Part shown: piece after piece, positions 50,015 to 58,490 of the stretch
How the letters are laid out: the number at the start of each line of letters is the position of its first letter
Position numbering within the stretch: position 1 is the stretch's first letter
Source: Allopusillimonas ginsengisoli
GTDB lineage: Bacteria > Pseudomonadota > Gammaproteobacteria > Burkholderiales > Burkholderiaceae_B
Assembly: GCF_004153455.1 (NCBI RefSeq)
Contig: NZ_SDQE01000002.1
Coordinates: 124,001-188,000 of the forward strand
Length of the DNA: 64,000 bases
Direction of reading: 5' to 3'
The notes under the pieces: model-generated
What the model saw: only the letters and a program-made list of their open reading frames with translations
What the model was told of the DNA's origin: nothing
The model's database searches: none
Translations under genes and position numbers: made by a program

Positions 50015-51484
50015 TCAAAAAGCACTCTCTTTTTCCTTGATGATCGCGTTGGCTGCGTGCAGCCCTGACAACATGGCGGTGGGTACGCCATAGCCCGGGT
50101 ACGTCGTCTGCCCGGCAAGATACAGGCCGGGAATGCCGGTGCGGCGGGGAAAGTAATCCGTGGGTTTTGCGGCGGGAGACAATCCATACAACGCGCCTTC
50201 GTACAGATTCAGCTTATGCGCGTAGTCGGTTGGCGTGAGCATCCGCTGGCAGATTATGCGTCCGGATAACTGGTCCTGCAATACCGAAATGTATCGCTGC
50301 GCGACCTCCCACGCCTGCTCTGTGCTGAGCTGCGCAGCAGCCGCTCCCAAAGGCGCGGGTACAAACATCTCGACCACGGAGCAGCCTTCCGGCGCCAAGC
50401 CAGGCAGGACACTGGTCGGGTTTGTGTAGCTAAACCAGCGCACAGCGTGTTTGGCTGGTATATGAAAGCGGTACTGCTCATCCAGCAGCGGGACATGATT
50501 AACGGCAAAGGCCTCCACCGAGCACGACTGTCCCCTCTCTATACCCAACTGGACGGAGATGGCCCGGTGCGAAAGCGGTGCGCGTTGCTGCCGGCGCCGC
50601 AGTGTGGACGGCACAAGATCTGGATCCAACATGTGTTTAACGACATCAACAGCAGAGTTGGTCGCAATCACGGCGGAAGCCGCAAGCACGGAGCCATCAG
50701 CGAGCAATACCCCCTGAAGCCGGCCATGCCGGAACATGATGCGCTCTACCCTGGCATTGAGCCGGACGTCAACACCGTTGCTTTCCAGCTTGCGGCAAAT
50801 GGCCTGCGGAATGCTGCCCATGCCGCCCTCGGGCAGGAAAAACCCTTCGTCCAGCAAGGCCAGAAGGCCTACGATCTGGGTGGCAGGCGTCTTCTGCGGC
50901 GCCAGGCCTGTATACAGCGTAATAGCCCCTACTGCGGCGCGCACCTCGATATCTGAGAACTGCTTCTCCAGCACACGCGAAACGCTACCCGACAGCCTGG
51001 GCAGATAGCGCCACAGCTGCATGAGCGTTCTGGACAGGGAAAAATCGTAAGGCAACACCTGATCGACGAGGCGCCGGTAAACAGGCCGCCAAGCCTGATA
51101 TAAGCGATGGAGCTCGGCCCGGTACTGCGCGGTTCTGACCGCGGCGTTATCACCCTCGACCCACGACTCTTCCACGGTTGTGGTGAACACTCGGGTTCCG
51201 CTATCCATAATGCTGACTTGCGGCACAGCAATTGGACGCATCGCAACGCACGCATCCAGATCCATATCCAGCAACCGGAAAGCGCGACGCAGCAGAGAGG
51301 GTGTTGCGCCGTACACAGCGCCATTGTTGAAACGGAAACCATCGGCGTCTTGGGTTGAGCAGCAACCGCCGACGTGGCCGCCTGCCTCGAGAACGGCCAC
51401 CGGATACCCTTTATTGCTCAGGCGCACCGCCGCCGAAAGCCCGGACAGGCCTGCACCAATAACGATAATGGGGGCTGTCTTCAT
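50015..51484 (-). CDS. FAD-dependent oxidoreductase, CrtI/carotenoid isomerase-like
   Basis: A 489-residue flavoprotein of the phytoene desaturase/amine oxidase group. The N-terminal dinucleotide motif is IVIGAGLSGLSAAVRL followed by VAVLEAGGHVGGCC. The central region has TGLAPQKTPATQIVGLLALL and FFLPEGGMGSIPQAICRKLE, and the C-terminal FAD-binding part has GLYLAGQTTYPGYGVPTAML. It resembles CrtI-type isomerases or desaturases and retinol saturase-like proteins, but no other carotenoid gene is near. It shares orientation with the hydroxyacid dehydrogenase, 70 bases upstream of it, and is divergent from the dehydratase gene at 51629. Substrate unknown. Confidence 0.87.
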   Translation of the reverse strand: MKTAPIIVIGAGLSGLSAAVRLSNKGYPVAVLEAGGHVGGCCSTQDADGFRFNNGAVYGATPSLLRRAFRLLDMDLDACVAMRPIAVPQVSIMDSGTRVFTTTVEESWVEGDNAAVRTAQYRAELHRLYQAWRPVYRRLVDQVLPYDFSLSRTLMQLWRYLPRLSGSVSRVLEKQFSDIEVRAAVGAITLYTGLAPQKTPATQIVGLLALLDEGFFLPEGGMGSIPQAICRKLESNGVDVRLNARVERIMFRHGRLQGVLLADGSVLAASAVIATNSAVDVVKHMLDPDLVPSTLRRRQQRAPLSHRAISVQLGIERGQSCSVEAFAVNHVPLLDEQYRFHIPAKHAVRWFSYTNPTSVLPGLAPEGCSVVEMFVPAPLGAAAAQLSTEQAWEVAQRYISVLQDQLSGRIICQRMLTPTDYAHKLNLYEGALYGLSPAAKPTDYFPRRTGIPGLYLAGQTTYPGYGVPTAMLSGLHAANAIIKEKESAF

Positions 51485-51628
51485 GCTGGATCCCGATAAA
51501 AGATGTGTGGCGATTCCTGAAGATAATGGAAAGCCTTTAGCGTAACAGGACGAATTGTTTTCAAGGCTATCCGAATCGCGTTAATCTGTGTCCCTGACAT
51601 TACGCTTATTTCAACAACAATTCACCTT

Positions 51629-52546
51629 ATGCCTCTGCACATCAATACCCCGCTGCTTGAGTCCCTCCCCCTGAGCGCAATCACCCGAAAACACATTTGG
51701 CTAAAGATGGATGCCCTGCAGCCCTCCGGCTCTTTCAAGATACGCGGCGTGGGGCTGGCCTGCGAAGAGTACGCCCGTCAGGGAAAAACGCGTTTCGTGT
51801 CCTCGTCGGGGGGCAATGCGGGCATTGCTGTCGCCTATGCGGGACGAAAGCTGGGCCTTCCTGTGGTCGTTGTCGTCCCGGAGTCCACCTCGGAACGCGC
51901 CTGCGCGCTGATCCGGGAGCAGCAGGCAACGCTCGTCGTACAGGGCGCTACCTGGGCCGAAGCCAATACCCATGCGCTCTCCCTCCTCAACGACAGCGAT
52001 GCCTTCATCCATCCTTTTGATGATCCTCTGCTCTGGCAGGGCCATGCCAGTATCATCGACGAGGTTGCGGCTGAGGCTATGCGGCCGGATGCCATCGTGC
52101 TGTCTGTAGGCGGCGGCGGGTTGTTCGCAGGCGTGATGGAGGGGCTGCAACGCAATGGTTGGGCAGATATGCCGGTGATCACTGTCGAGACCGACGGGAC
52201 GGCGTCGCTGGCTCGCGCTGTCGAGCAGCGAGACAGGGTGACGCTGCCCACCATCACGGGCGTGGCCACCTCGTTGGGCGCCAAGCAGGTCTGCGAGCAG
52301 GCATTTTCGCTGGCGATGAGCCACCCTGTCAGCCCTGCTGTCGTGACAGACCGGCAGGCGGTTCAGGCTTGCCGTCGCTTTATTGACGACCATCGTGTTC
52401 TGATTGAACCCGCGTGCGGTGCGAGTCTGGCGCTGGTGTATGAGGCCAGCCACTTGTTGAACGACTATGAAAACATACTGGTGATCGTATGTGGCGGCGT
52501 GACGGCATCGGTTGAACAGGTTATGTCCTGGACTGAAACGCATTGA
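51629..52546 (+). CDS. PLP-dependent serine/threonine dehydratase-like enzyme
   Basis: A 305-residue fold-type II PLP enzyme. The PLP lysine is in [14 protein letters not shown], the substrate loop [20 protein letters not shown], and the phosphate-binding glycine loop [31 protein letters not shown] near the C-terminus gives the dehydratase-type environment. The length resembles serine dehydratase (about 320 residues) and lacks the ACT domain of IlvA, so it is a catabolic rather than biosynthetic form. It would deaminate L-serine or L-threonine to a 2-keto acid. It is 5 bases before the YaiI-like gene. Confidence 0.89.
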   Translation: MPLHINTPLLESLPLSAITRKHIWLKMDALQPSGSFKIRGVGLACEEYARQGKTRFVSSSGGNAGIAVAYAGRKLGLPVVVVVPESTSERACALIREQQATLVVQGATWAEANTHALSLLNDSDAFIHPFDDPLLWQGHASIIDEVAAEAMRPDAIVLSVGGGGLFAGVMEGLQRNGWADMPVITVETDGTASLARAVEQRDRVTLPTITGVATSLGAKQVCEQAFSLAMSHPVSPAVVTDRQAVQACRRFIDDHRVLIEPACGASLALVYEASHLLNDYENILVIVCGGVTASVEQVMSWTETH

Positions 52547-52551
52547 GTGCC

Positions 52552-53007
52552 ATGCAGATATGGGTAGACGCCGACGCGTGCCCCGCCGTGATCAAGGACA
52601 TTCTGTACCGCGCAGCGGAGCGCTGGCAGATTCCCGTGACGCTGGTCGCAAACCAAATGCTGCGTACGCCGCCCTCGCGCTTTGTGTCGGCACGCCAGGT
52701 GCCGCGTGGCTTTGATGTGGCCGATGCGTTTATCGTAGCGCAAGCGAACGCGCAGGATCTGGTCATCACTGCCGACATACCCTTGGCAGCGGAGGTTCTG
52801 GCCAAGGGCGCGCTGGCGCTGAACCCACGCGGTGAACTGTATTCAGCCGACACGATACGCGAACGGCTTGCGCTGCGCGACATGATGGAAGAACTTCGCA
52901 GCAGCGGTGTCGATACCGGCGGGCCCAAGTCGTTCAGTCAGGCTGACCGCCGGGCGTTTGCCAATCAACTGGACAAGCTGCTGGCGAAACGCAAGACGGT
53001 AGGATAG
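52552..53007 (+). CDS. YaiI/YqxD (UPF0178) family protein
   Basis: A 151-residue protein of the UPF0178 family, a PIN-like fold of unknown role. It starts with [18 protein letters not shown], the family motif with conserved aspartates (D-A-D-A-C-P), then [33 protein letters not shown] and [19 protein letters not shown]. The aspartates suggest metal-dependent nuclease activity, not proven. I chose the ATG at 52552 (the in-frame TTG at 52543 lies inside the dehydratase stop). It is 5 bases after the dehydratase gene and likely co-transcribed. Confidence 0.92.
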   Translation: MQIWVDADACPAVIKDILYRAAERWQIPVTLVANQMLRTPPSRFVSARQVPRGFDVADAFIVAQANAQDLVITADIPLAAEVLAKGALALNPRGELYSADTIRERLALRDMMEELRSSGVDTGGPKSFSQADRRAFANQLDKLLAKRKTVG

Positions 53008-53063
53008 CAATCGCCCTCAGGCAGAATGCCTATGCGGCGCACGCTCGCCGGGCCTGACATTAT

Positions 53064-53765
53064 TCAGCGCTCGTACACCAGCAAGCGGCCTTTATATCCT
53101 TCACCCAAGGCTTCTCCCGAAGTCACCTGATGGTCCAGCCGGGTATCGCTCACCAAGCTGAAGCCAAACGCTGCCATGTGGCGATTGAAAGCTGGACGAT
53201 TGCCGCGATTCGGATCAATGATCCAGACCTCTGCGCTCGGCGTTGCGTGATCGTCAATGAAATCGGCCAGTGCTTCAGGCATGCCTCGTTCGTACAACAA
53301 ATCACTGCCCACAATAAGATCGTACTGACCGGAGAGTATCGCGGTGCCATCCAGCGGCGCCTTTCGTGCCGCTTTGGGGCCCCACTGACCATGAAAATAG
53401 GCCAGCGGCGACAGGCCATTGAGCTCTGCGTTATGGTCAAGGAATTTTTCAGCCAAAGGATGGCAATCGCTGGCAGTGATATTTGCGCCGCGTCGATGAC
53501 CGACCAGGCTGGCCAGCCCCAGGCCACAGCCGATTTCCAGTATCCGTTCTCTCTTGCAGACAGGACGATTGGCAAGCTGTATGGCCAGTTGTATGCCCGA
53601 CGGCCACACCAGGCCGAACAGGGGCCAGGAAGCCGAACAGATGCCAAGACGCAGGGCCGCACCGGCGGGATCGTGATATTGCTGGCGGTCGAGCAACGAC
53701 CGGATAATCAGATCATCCGCGCCTTCTATGGCAATGGAGGCCTGGCCGGTTTGATAACCGGTCAT
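53064..53765 (-). CDS. Class I SAM-dependent methyltransferase (METTL-like)
   Basis: A 233-residue methyltransferase. The SAM-binding motif I is ILEIGCGLGLASLVGHRRG and motif II has ITASDCHPLAEKFLDHNAEL. The YDLIVGSDLLYE stretch is typical of the METTL lysine-methyltransferase group (D-L-I-L/V-x-S-D-L/V-L-Y). W-P-S-G-I-Q at the N-terminal part is also typical of that group. It may methylate a protein side chain; the target is not known. It is upstream of an IclR gene in the same orientation but separated by 53 bases. Confidence 0.87.
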   Translation of the reverse strand: MTGYQTGQASIAIEGADDLIIRSLLDRQQYHDPAGAALRLGICSASWPLFGLVWPSGIQLAIQLANRPVCKRERILEIGCGLGLASLVGHRRGANITASDCHPLAEKFLDHNAELNGLSPLAYFHGQWGPKAARKAPLDGTAILSGQYDLIVGSDLLYERGMPEALADFIDDHATPSAEVWIIDPNRGNRPAFNRHMAAFGFSLVSDTRLDHQVTSGEALGEGYKGRLLVYER

Positions 53766-53818
53766 AGTAGTTCCTGATGGATGGGCCTTGAATCACCAGG
53801 CGATAGGGATAGTGTGCC

Positions 53819-54664
53819 TTAAATATTGCTTTTGGGCCAATCACCGGCCTGGTCCCGCGTTTGCGATGGCGCCAGCGCATTTACGATTGTGTTCAGGCTT
53901 TTGGTGATTTCGCCACGCAATCGAGGTTCCGACAGAATGCTGTCGGGCCCGCCGCAACTCAATACAAAGACATTCTCGCCCGTGGGTGTTGCGAACGGGG
54001 CAGCCACCGCGTTGATTCCTGGCTGCCAATCGCCAATGCCATAACAGCAGCCGCTAAGTGCGAAGTCTTTGCATGCCTGGTTCATGATGCGTGACATACC
54101 ACGCGGCAGTGATAACGTTTCAAGCAACCGCTCGCGTTCCGCGGCAGGCAGGCTGGCAAGATAGGCCCGCCCCATGGTGCTGTTCATGCCTACCCGGTAA
54201 CCAACCGGCAGCCTCAGATAAAGCGCCGCGGACCCATGCACGGCTTCGACATAGGTCATGGACTCGCCATCGAACGCCCCCAGCGCCACCGCTGCCCCCG
54301 TAGATTTGGCCAGTTGCTCCATCAGCGGACGCGCGAGTTGGCGGACCTCGAGGTTGGCCAGACAGCCGAACCCCAGGGCAAGCACACCGTAGTCGGGAGA
54401 GTATTGACCCGTATCGTGGTGATAACGCAAGTAGCCGAGCGTGGTCAGCGTATAGACGATGCGGCTGACCGTGGACTTGGCCAGGCCCGTTCGCTCGGCA
54501 AGCTCCAGATTGCCAAGTGCCGGCACCCCGGGTTGAAAGCAGCGCATAACACTTAGCCCGCGCGCCAACGCCTCGACAAAGTCGGGGGATGATTTGTCGG
54601 CAAAGCCAGGTTGACGTTTGCGCCGTGCGGGCCGCCGGCCGACCGGCAAGGGATCTTTTTTCAT
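53819..54664 (-). CDS. IclR family transcriptional regulator
   Basis: A 281-residue IclR regulator. A basic N-terminal tail (RRPARRKRQPGF) precedes the winged helix-turn-helix (about residues 30-95) with EALARGLSVMRCFQPG, GNLELAERTGLAKSTVSRI and TLTTLGYLRYHHDTGQY. The effector domain (about 105-255) has GAAVALGAFDGESMTYVEAV and LSGCCYGIGDWQPGINAVAA. It is divergent from the Bug/gamma-glutamyltransferase-like/Bug/aminotransferase group. The intergenic region holds a promoter for that group and a clear inverted-repeat operator just past its start point, as expected for a repressor. Confidence 0.93.
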   Translation of the reverse strand: MKKDPLPVGRRPARRKRQPGFADKSSPDFVEALARGLSVMRCFQPGVPALGNLELAERTGLAKSTVSRIVYTLTTLGYLRYHHDTGQYSPDYGVLALGFGCLANLEVRQLARPLMEQLAKSTGAAVALGAFDGESMTYVEAVHGSAALYLRLPVGYRVGMNSTMGRAYLASLPAAERERLLETLSLPRGMSRIMNQACKDFALSGCCYGIGDWQPGINAVAAPFATPTGENVFVLSCGGPDSILSEPRLRGEITKSLNTIVNALAPSQTRDQAGDWPKSNI

Positions 54665-54693
54665 ACGGGTTCCAGGTGAATAGCAGGAAGCGT

Positions 54694-54722
54694 TTGCATT
54701 TAAAGCCGGGCAGTTCTATATT
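54694..54722 (+). promoter_or_regulatory. Likely promoter for Bug/GGT operon
   Basis: TTGCAT (54694-54699) and TATATT (54717-54722) are 17 bases apart. The -35 is weak (3 of 6 match) and the -10 is good (5 of 6). The operator at 54737 lies directly after the expected start point near 54729. Confidence 0.5.
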
Positions 54723-54736
54723 GAATCCATAATATA

Positions 54737-54763
54737 GGAATTGAATTCCATTATACGGAATTC
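54737..54763. promoter_or_regulatory. Overlapping inverted repeats, candidate IclR operator
   Basis: GGAATT-G-AATTCC (54737-54749) overlaps GAATTCC-ATTATAC-GGAATTC (54743-54763), a perfect 7-bp inverted repeat with a 7-base spacer. It lies 20 bases past the -10 element of the Bug operon. The same N7 arrangement occurs, less perfectly, at 4184 and 34262. Confidence 0.55.
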
Positions 54764-54821
54764 AAAAGTCTTTTCCAGCTTTTTTTGTTGAAGGCCCTTC
54801 ATACACACTGAGGAGACAACC

Positions 54822-55790
54822 ATGTTCAGAGCAGGTACCCGTTTTCTGGCAGCCGCCTTGTTATGTAGCCTTGTTGGCGTGGCAGGTGCTGCGGATTTTC
54901 CTGACCGTGCGATTACGGTGGTGACCCCCTTCCCCGCTGGCGGCGCTACAGACGCGCTCACCCGCGTGCTGACGGAAGAAATGAGCAAGACGCTGGGGCA
55001 GTCGATGATTGTCGAAAACCGCGCCGGTGCAGCAACAACGATTGGTGCGTCGCATGCAGCGCGCGCAACGCCTGATGGCTATACCATCCTGTTGGCCACC
55101 AACTCCACGCTGGTCACCAATCGCTTTCTGTTCAAATCGCTGCCTTATGATCCCGATGCGTTCGAACCCATAGGAATGATAGGCATAGGCCCGATGATTC
55201 TGCTATCGGCCAAGAAACATGATTTCAAATCTGTGGAAGATGTCGTGGCCCAGGCCAGGAAGGCGCCCGACACGCTGAGCATCGCATCGTTTGGTGCAGG
55301 CACGTCTTCCCACCTGGCCGCTGAATACTTTCAGCAGCTCGCCGATATCAAACTGCTGCATGTGCCGTTCAAAGGTTCTACCCAGGCCTTGCCGCAAGTT
55401 GTGAATGGCGATGTGGATCTCTTCTTTGACATGGTCAGCACAGGGATGCCACAAGTCAATGCCGACAAAGTGGATGTCCTGGCCATCACCAGCAAAAACC
55501 GACTGTCGACGCTGCCCGACCTGCCTACCCTGGACGAAGAAGGTTACGCCGGTTTTGACATCACCGCCTGGTTCACGTTGGTGGCGCCCCCCGGCACCCC
55601 GGCCACGGTGACGGCTACCTTGAATAAGGCACTGAAGGCCGCGCTGAATAATGAATCCGTGCGTGAACGCATGTTGACCATGGGTATTGCACCCGCGGAC
55701 GGCACGCCTGACGCCTTAGAAAGCCAGATCAAGACGGAAATTCCGATTATCGGCGCACTGGTAGAGCGCGCCAATATCGTCGTCCAGTAA
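54822..55790 (+). CDS. Bug family (TctC-like) binding protein
   Basis: A 322-residue periplasmic receptor. The signal peptide has core FLAAALLCSLVGVAG and is cut near GAA (residue 23). The mature start FPDRAITVVTPFPAGGATDAL is the Bug signature, then MIVENRAGAATTIGASHAAR and SIASFGAGTSSHLAAEYF. AGGAGA lies just before the ATG. It is the first gene of the operon with the gamma-glutamyltransferase-like gene (36 bases later), under the IclR regulator at 53819. The ligand may be a gamma-glutamyl or related amino-acid derivative, by context only. Confidence 0.93.
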   Translation: MFRAGTRFLAAALLCSLVGVAGAADFPDRAITVVTPFPAGGATDALTRVLTEEMSKTLGQSMIVENRAGAATTIGASHAARATPDGYTILLATNSTLVTNRFLFKSLPYDPDAFEPIGMIGIGPMILLSAKKHDFKSVEDVVAQARKAPDTLSIASFGAGTSSHLAAEYFQQLADIKLLHVPFKGSTQALPQVVNGDVDLFFDMVSTGMPQVNADKVDVLAITSKNRLSTLPDLPTLDEEGYAGFDITAWFTLVAPPGTPATVTATLNKALKAALNNESVRERMLTMGIAPADGTPDALESQIKTEIPIIGALVERANIVVQ

Positions 55791-55826
55791 TCCACGCTTA
55801 ACCTTTTTACACAACGAGTCGCCATC

Positions 55827-57422
55827 ATGTCACACAACTCATTCTGGGAATTCCCTCACCTCAGCCAACGGATGCCGATCCTGGCCGCCAATGTCGTCAG
55901 CACCAGCCAGCCGCTGGCCGCGCAGGCCGGCCTGCGCATGCTGCTGGCAGGCGGCAATGCCGTCGATGCTGCGCTTGCGGCAGCTATCGCATTGACGGTC
56001 GTCGAGCCTGTGATGAACGGTCTGGGCGGCGACGCGTTCGCGTTGATATGGGACAACGGAACATTGCACGGCCTGAATGCATCCGGACGCGCACCGCAGG
56101 GCTGGACGCCAGAGCGATTCGCCGGCATGGACGCGATGCCCGACATTGGCTGGAATACAGTGACCGTGCCAGGACAGATCGCGGGATGGGCGGCGCTTTC
56201 ACAACGATTCGGAAAATTACCGTTTGCGGATTTATTCGAACCCGCCATTGCCTACGCGCAAAATGGCTATGCCGTATCGCCAGTCATCGCGCGCCAGTGG
56301 GCTGCCCAGGCCCCCAAGCTCAAGGACCAGCCGGGCTATGCAGAAGCCTTCCTGCCCCAGGGTTCGGCCCCAGAACCCGGTGATATATGGCGGTTCGAAG
56401 CCCAGGCACGCACTCTGGAACGCATCGCCAGCAGTGACGGCCGCGATTTCTACGAAGGCGAGCTGGCCGACAGAATTGCCGATTTTTCAGCGCGCACTGG
56501 CGGCGCGCTGACCAAGGCCGACCTTGCCGCGCATCGCTGCGACTGGGTGGAGCCGATTTCGATGAGTTATCGCGGCGAATACACCTTGCACGAAATACCG
56601 CCCAACGGACAAGGCATTGCAGCCCTGATGGCGCTGGGCATGCTGGATACCTTTGATCCGCCGCGACAGGGCCAGCCTATGGATCTGTTTCATTTGCCTA
56701 TCGAAGCCGTGAAACTGGCCTTTTCCGATTTGCACGAACATGTGGGTGACCCGGTGAGCATGGGGGAATTAACGCAACAATTGCTGGATGCCGACTACTT
56801 GCGGCGGCGTGCAGCCCTGATCGACGCGAGCAATGCAGGCACACCCATTGCTGGCGTACCCACGCAGGGAGGAACAGTTTATCTGACGGCTGCGGACAGC
56901 AACGGCATGATGGTGTCCTTTATCCAATCCAACTACCATGGCTTTGGTTCTGGCGTGGTTGTACCCGATACAGGCATCGCACTGCATAACCGTGGCCGCA
57001 GTTTTTCACTGGTTCCGGGCCATCGGAACCAGGTCGGGCCAGGCAAACGGCCGATGCACACCATCATTCCGGCTTTCATTACCCGCCAGGGCCGGCCGTT
57101 TGCCAGTTTTGGCGTGATGGGCGGCAATATGCAGGCGCAGGGCCATGTGCAGATGATGCAGCAGCTGGTCGACCTGGGGAACAACCCACAGACAGCCGTG
57201 AACGCGCCACGCTTTCGTGTCGAGTCAGGGCCCAGAGTGATGCTGGAAGCACATACACCGCAAGCTGTTGTCACGGCGCTGAATGATCTGGGCCATCGCA
57301 CTGAACCACAGGCTGCGGACAGCCTGGACTTCGGGGCGGCGCAGGTGATTTTGCGGCAGGCGCATGGTGGGTATGTCGCAGCATCCGACCCGCGGCGCGA
57401 CGGTCAGGCCGTCGGATACTGA
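55827..57422 (+). CDS. Gamma-glutamyltransferase family protein (YwrD-like)
   Basis: A 531-residue Ntn-hydrolase of the gamma-glutamyltransferase superfamily, YwrD type. The N-terminal part has VSTSQPLAAQAGLRMLLAGG, NAVDAALAAAIALTVVEPVM and GLGGDAFALIWDNG. The self-cleavage region reads TQGGTVYLTAADSNGMMVSF, where the threonine of G-G-T-V-Y is the likely nucleophile. GSGVVVPDTGIALHNRG and FGVMGGNMQAQGHVQMM follow. No signal peptide is seen, so it is cytosolic, as for YwrD relatives; the substrate is thus a compound imported into the cell. It lies between two Bug genes. Confidence 0.93.
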   Translation: MSHNSFWEFPHLSQRMPILAANVVSTSQPLAAQAGLRMLLAGGNAVDAALAAAIALTVVEPVMNGLGGDAFALIWDNGTLHGLNASGRAPQGWTPERFAGMDAMPDIGWNTVTVPGQIAGWAALSQRFGKLPFADLFEPAIAYAQNGYAVSPVIARQWAAQAPKLKDQPGYAEAFLPQGSAPEPGDIWRFEAQARTLERIASSDGRDFYEGELADRIADFSARTGGALTKADLAAHRCDWVEPISMSYRGEYTLHEIPPNGQGIAALMALGMLDTFDPPRQGQPMDLFHLPIEAVKLAFSDLHEHVGDPVSMGELTQQLLDADYLRRRAALIDASNAGTPIAGVPTQGGTVYLTAADSNGMMVSFIQSNYHGFGSGVVVPDTGIALHNRGRSFSLVPGHRNQVGPGKRPMHTIIPAFITRQGRPFASFGVMGGNMQAQGHVQMMQQLVDLGNNPQTAVNAPRFRVESGPRVMLEAHTPQAVVTALNDLGHRTEPQAADSLDFGAAQVILRQAHGGYVAASDPRRDGQAVGY

Positions 57423-57462
57423 TTGCCTGGCACACTATTCAAAAACAATGGAGACACCAGCA

Positions 57463-58455
57463 ATGCACACATCTTTTCATAAGCCGTTTATCCGCAGCGT
57501 GAGCCTGGGCATCGCCGCGCTGGCCCTCAGCACAGGCGCTCAGGCAGCCTCATTTCCTGAACACGCCATCACGCTCATTGTTCCGTATCCACCGGCGGGC
57601 ACCACTGATATTGCAGCAAGGACGATCGCGCATGCAATGGAAGGGGTATTGGGCCAGAGCGTCGTCGTGGAGAATCGGGCTGGTGCGGGTGGCAGTATCG
57701 GAATGGGCCAGCTTGCCCGGGCCAAACCCGACGGCTACACCTTGGGCATGGGCACCATAGGCACACAGTCCATCAATCAGTTTCTGTATCCAGACATGCC
57801 GTTCGATCCGGAGAAAGATTTTGCGCCCATTGCATTGGTCCTGACCACGCCCAACGTGATCGCCGTCAATGCCCAGTCCGAGATCAAGACCATGGACGAT
57901 CTGATTGCCGCCGCCAAATCCGCGAAAGACAAAAAACTGAGCTATGCCTCGCCGGGCGTGGGCTCGTCGGTCCACCTGACTGGCGCCTATCTCGAGCAAG
58001 AAGCCGGCATCGATATGCTGCATATCCCATACAAAGGTGCGTCTCAATCCCTGCCGGCGCTGATCGGCGGCCAGGTCGATATCCTGCTCGACAACCTGCC
58101 CAGCACGCTTGCCCAGATCAAGGATGGCTCCAAGATAAGAGGCATCGCAATCACCTCGGCGGAGCGCTCTCCCTCGGTACCGAATATTCCGACCGTGGCC
58201 GAAAGCGGCCTGAAAAATGTGGATGTCACGGCTTGGTTTGCCTTGTATGCGCCCACAGGCACCCCGCCCGACATCCTGGACAAACTTACGGCTGCCGCTA
58301 AACAGGCTCTTGCCTCCCCTGAAGTACAGGCCAAATTTGTATCGTTGGGCGCAGAGGCCGGCACCCTGACCGGTTCGGAACTGAGCGCATTCGAGGCCAA
58401 AGAAAGGGCGCGCTGGAGTAAGCTGATTCAGGACCGCAACATCCAGCGACAATAA
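57463..58455 (+). CDS. Bug family (TctC-like) binding protein
   Basis: A 330-residue periplasmic receptor. I chose the ATG at 57463 (MHTSFHKPF), with GGAG 9 bases upstream; further in-frame starts overlap the previous gene. The signal peptide FIRSVSLGIAALALSTGAQA ends near residue 28. The mature start FPEHAITLIVPYPPAGTTDI is the Bug signature (with A-G-T in place of G-G-S), then VVVENRAGAGGSIGMGQLAR and SYASPGVGSSVHLTGAYL. It is the second Bug protein of the operon and is only moderately like the first, so it may bind another ligand. The aminotransferase gene follows by 35 bases. Confidence 0.93.
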   Translation: MHTSFHKPFIRSVSLGIAALALSTGAQAASFPEHAITLIVPYPPAGTTDIAARTIAHAMEGVLGQSVVVENRAGAGGSIGMGQLARAKPDGYTLGMGTIGTQSINQFLYPDMPFDPEKDFAPIALVLTTPNVIAVNAQSEIKTMDDLIAAAKSAKDKKLSYASPGVGSSVHLTGAYLEQEAGIDMLHIPYKGASQSLPALIGGQVDILLDNLPSTLAQIKDGSKIRGIAITSAERSPSVPNIPTVAESGLKNVDVTAWFALYAPTGTPPDILDKLTAAAKQALASPEVQAKFVSLGAEAGTLTGSELSAFEAKERARWSKLIQDRNIQRQ

Positions 58456-58490
58456 CGTAATTCTCAGAACCCGTCACAATGAAGGCTATC

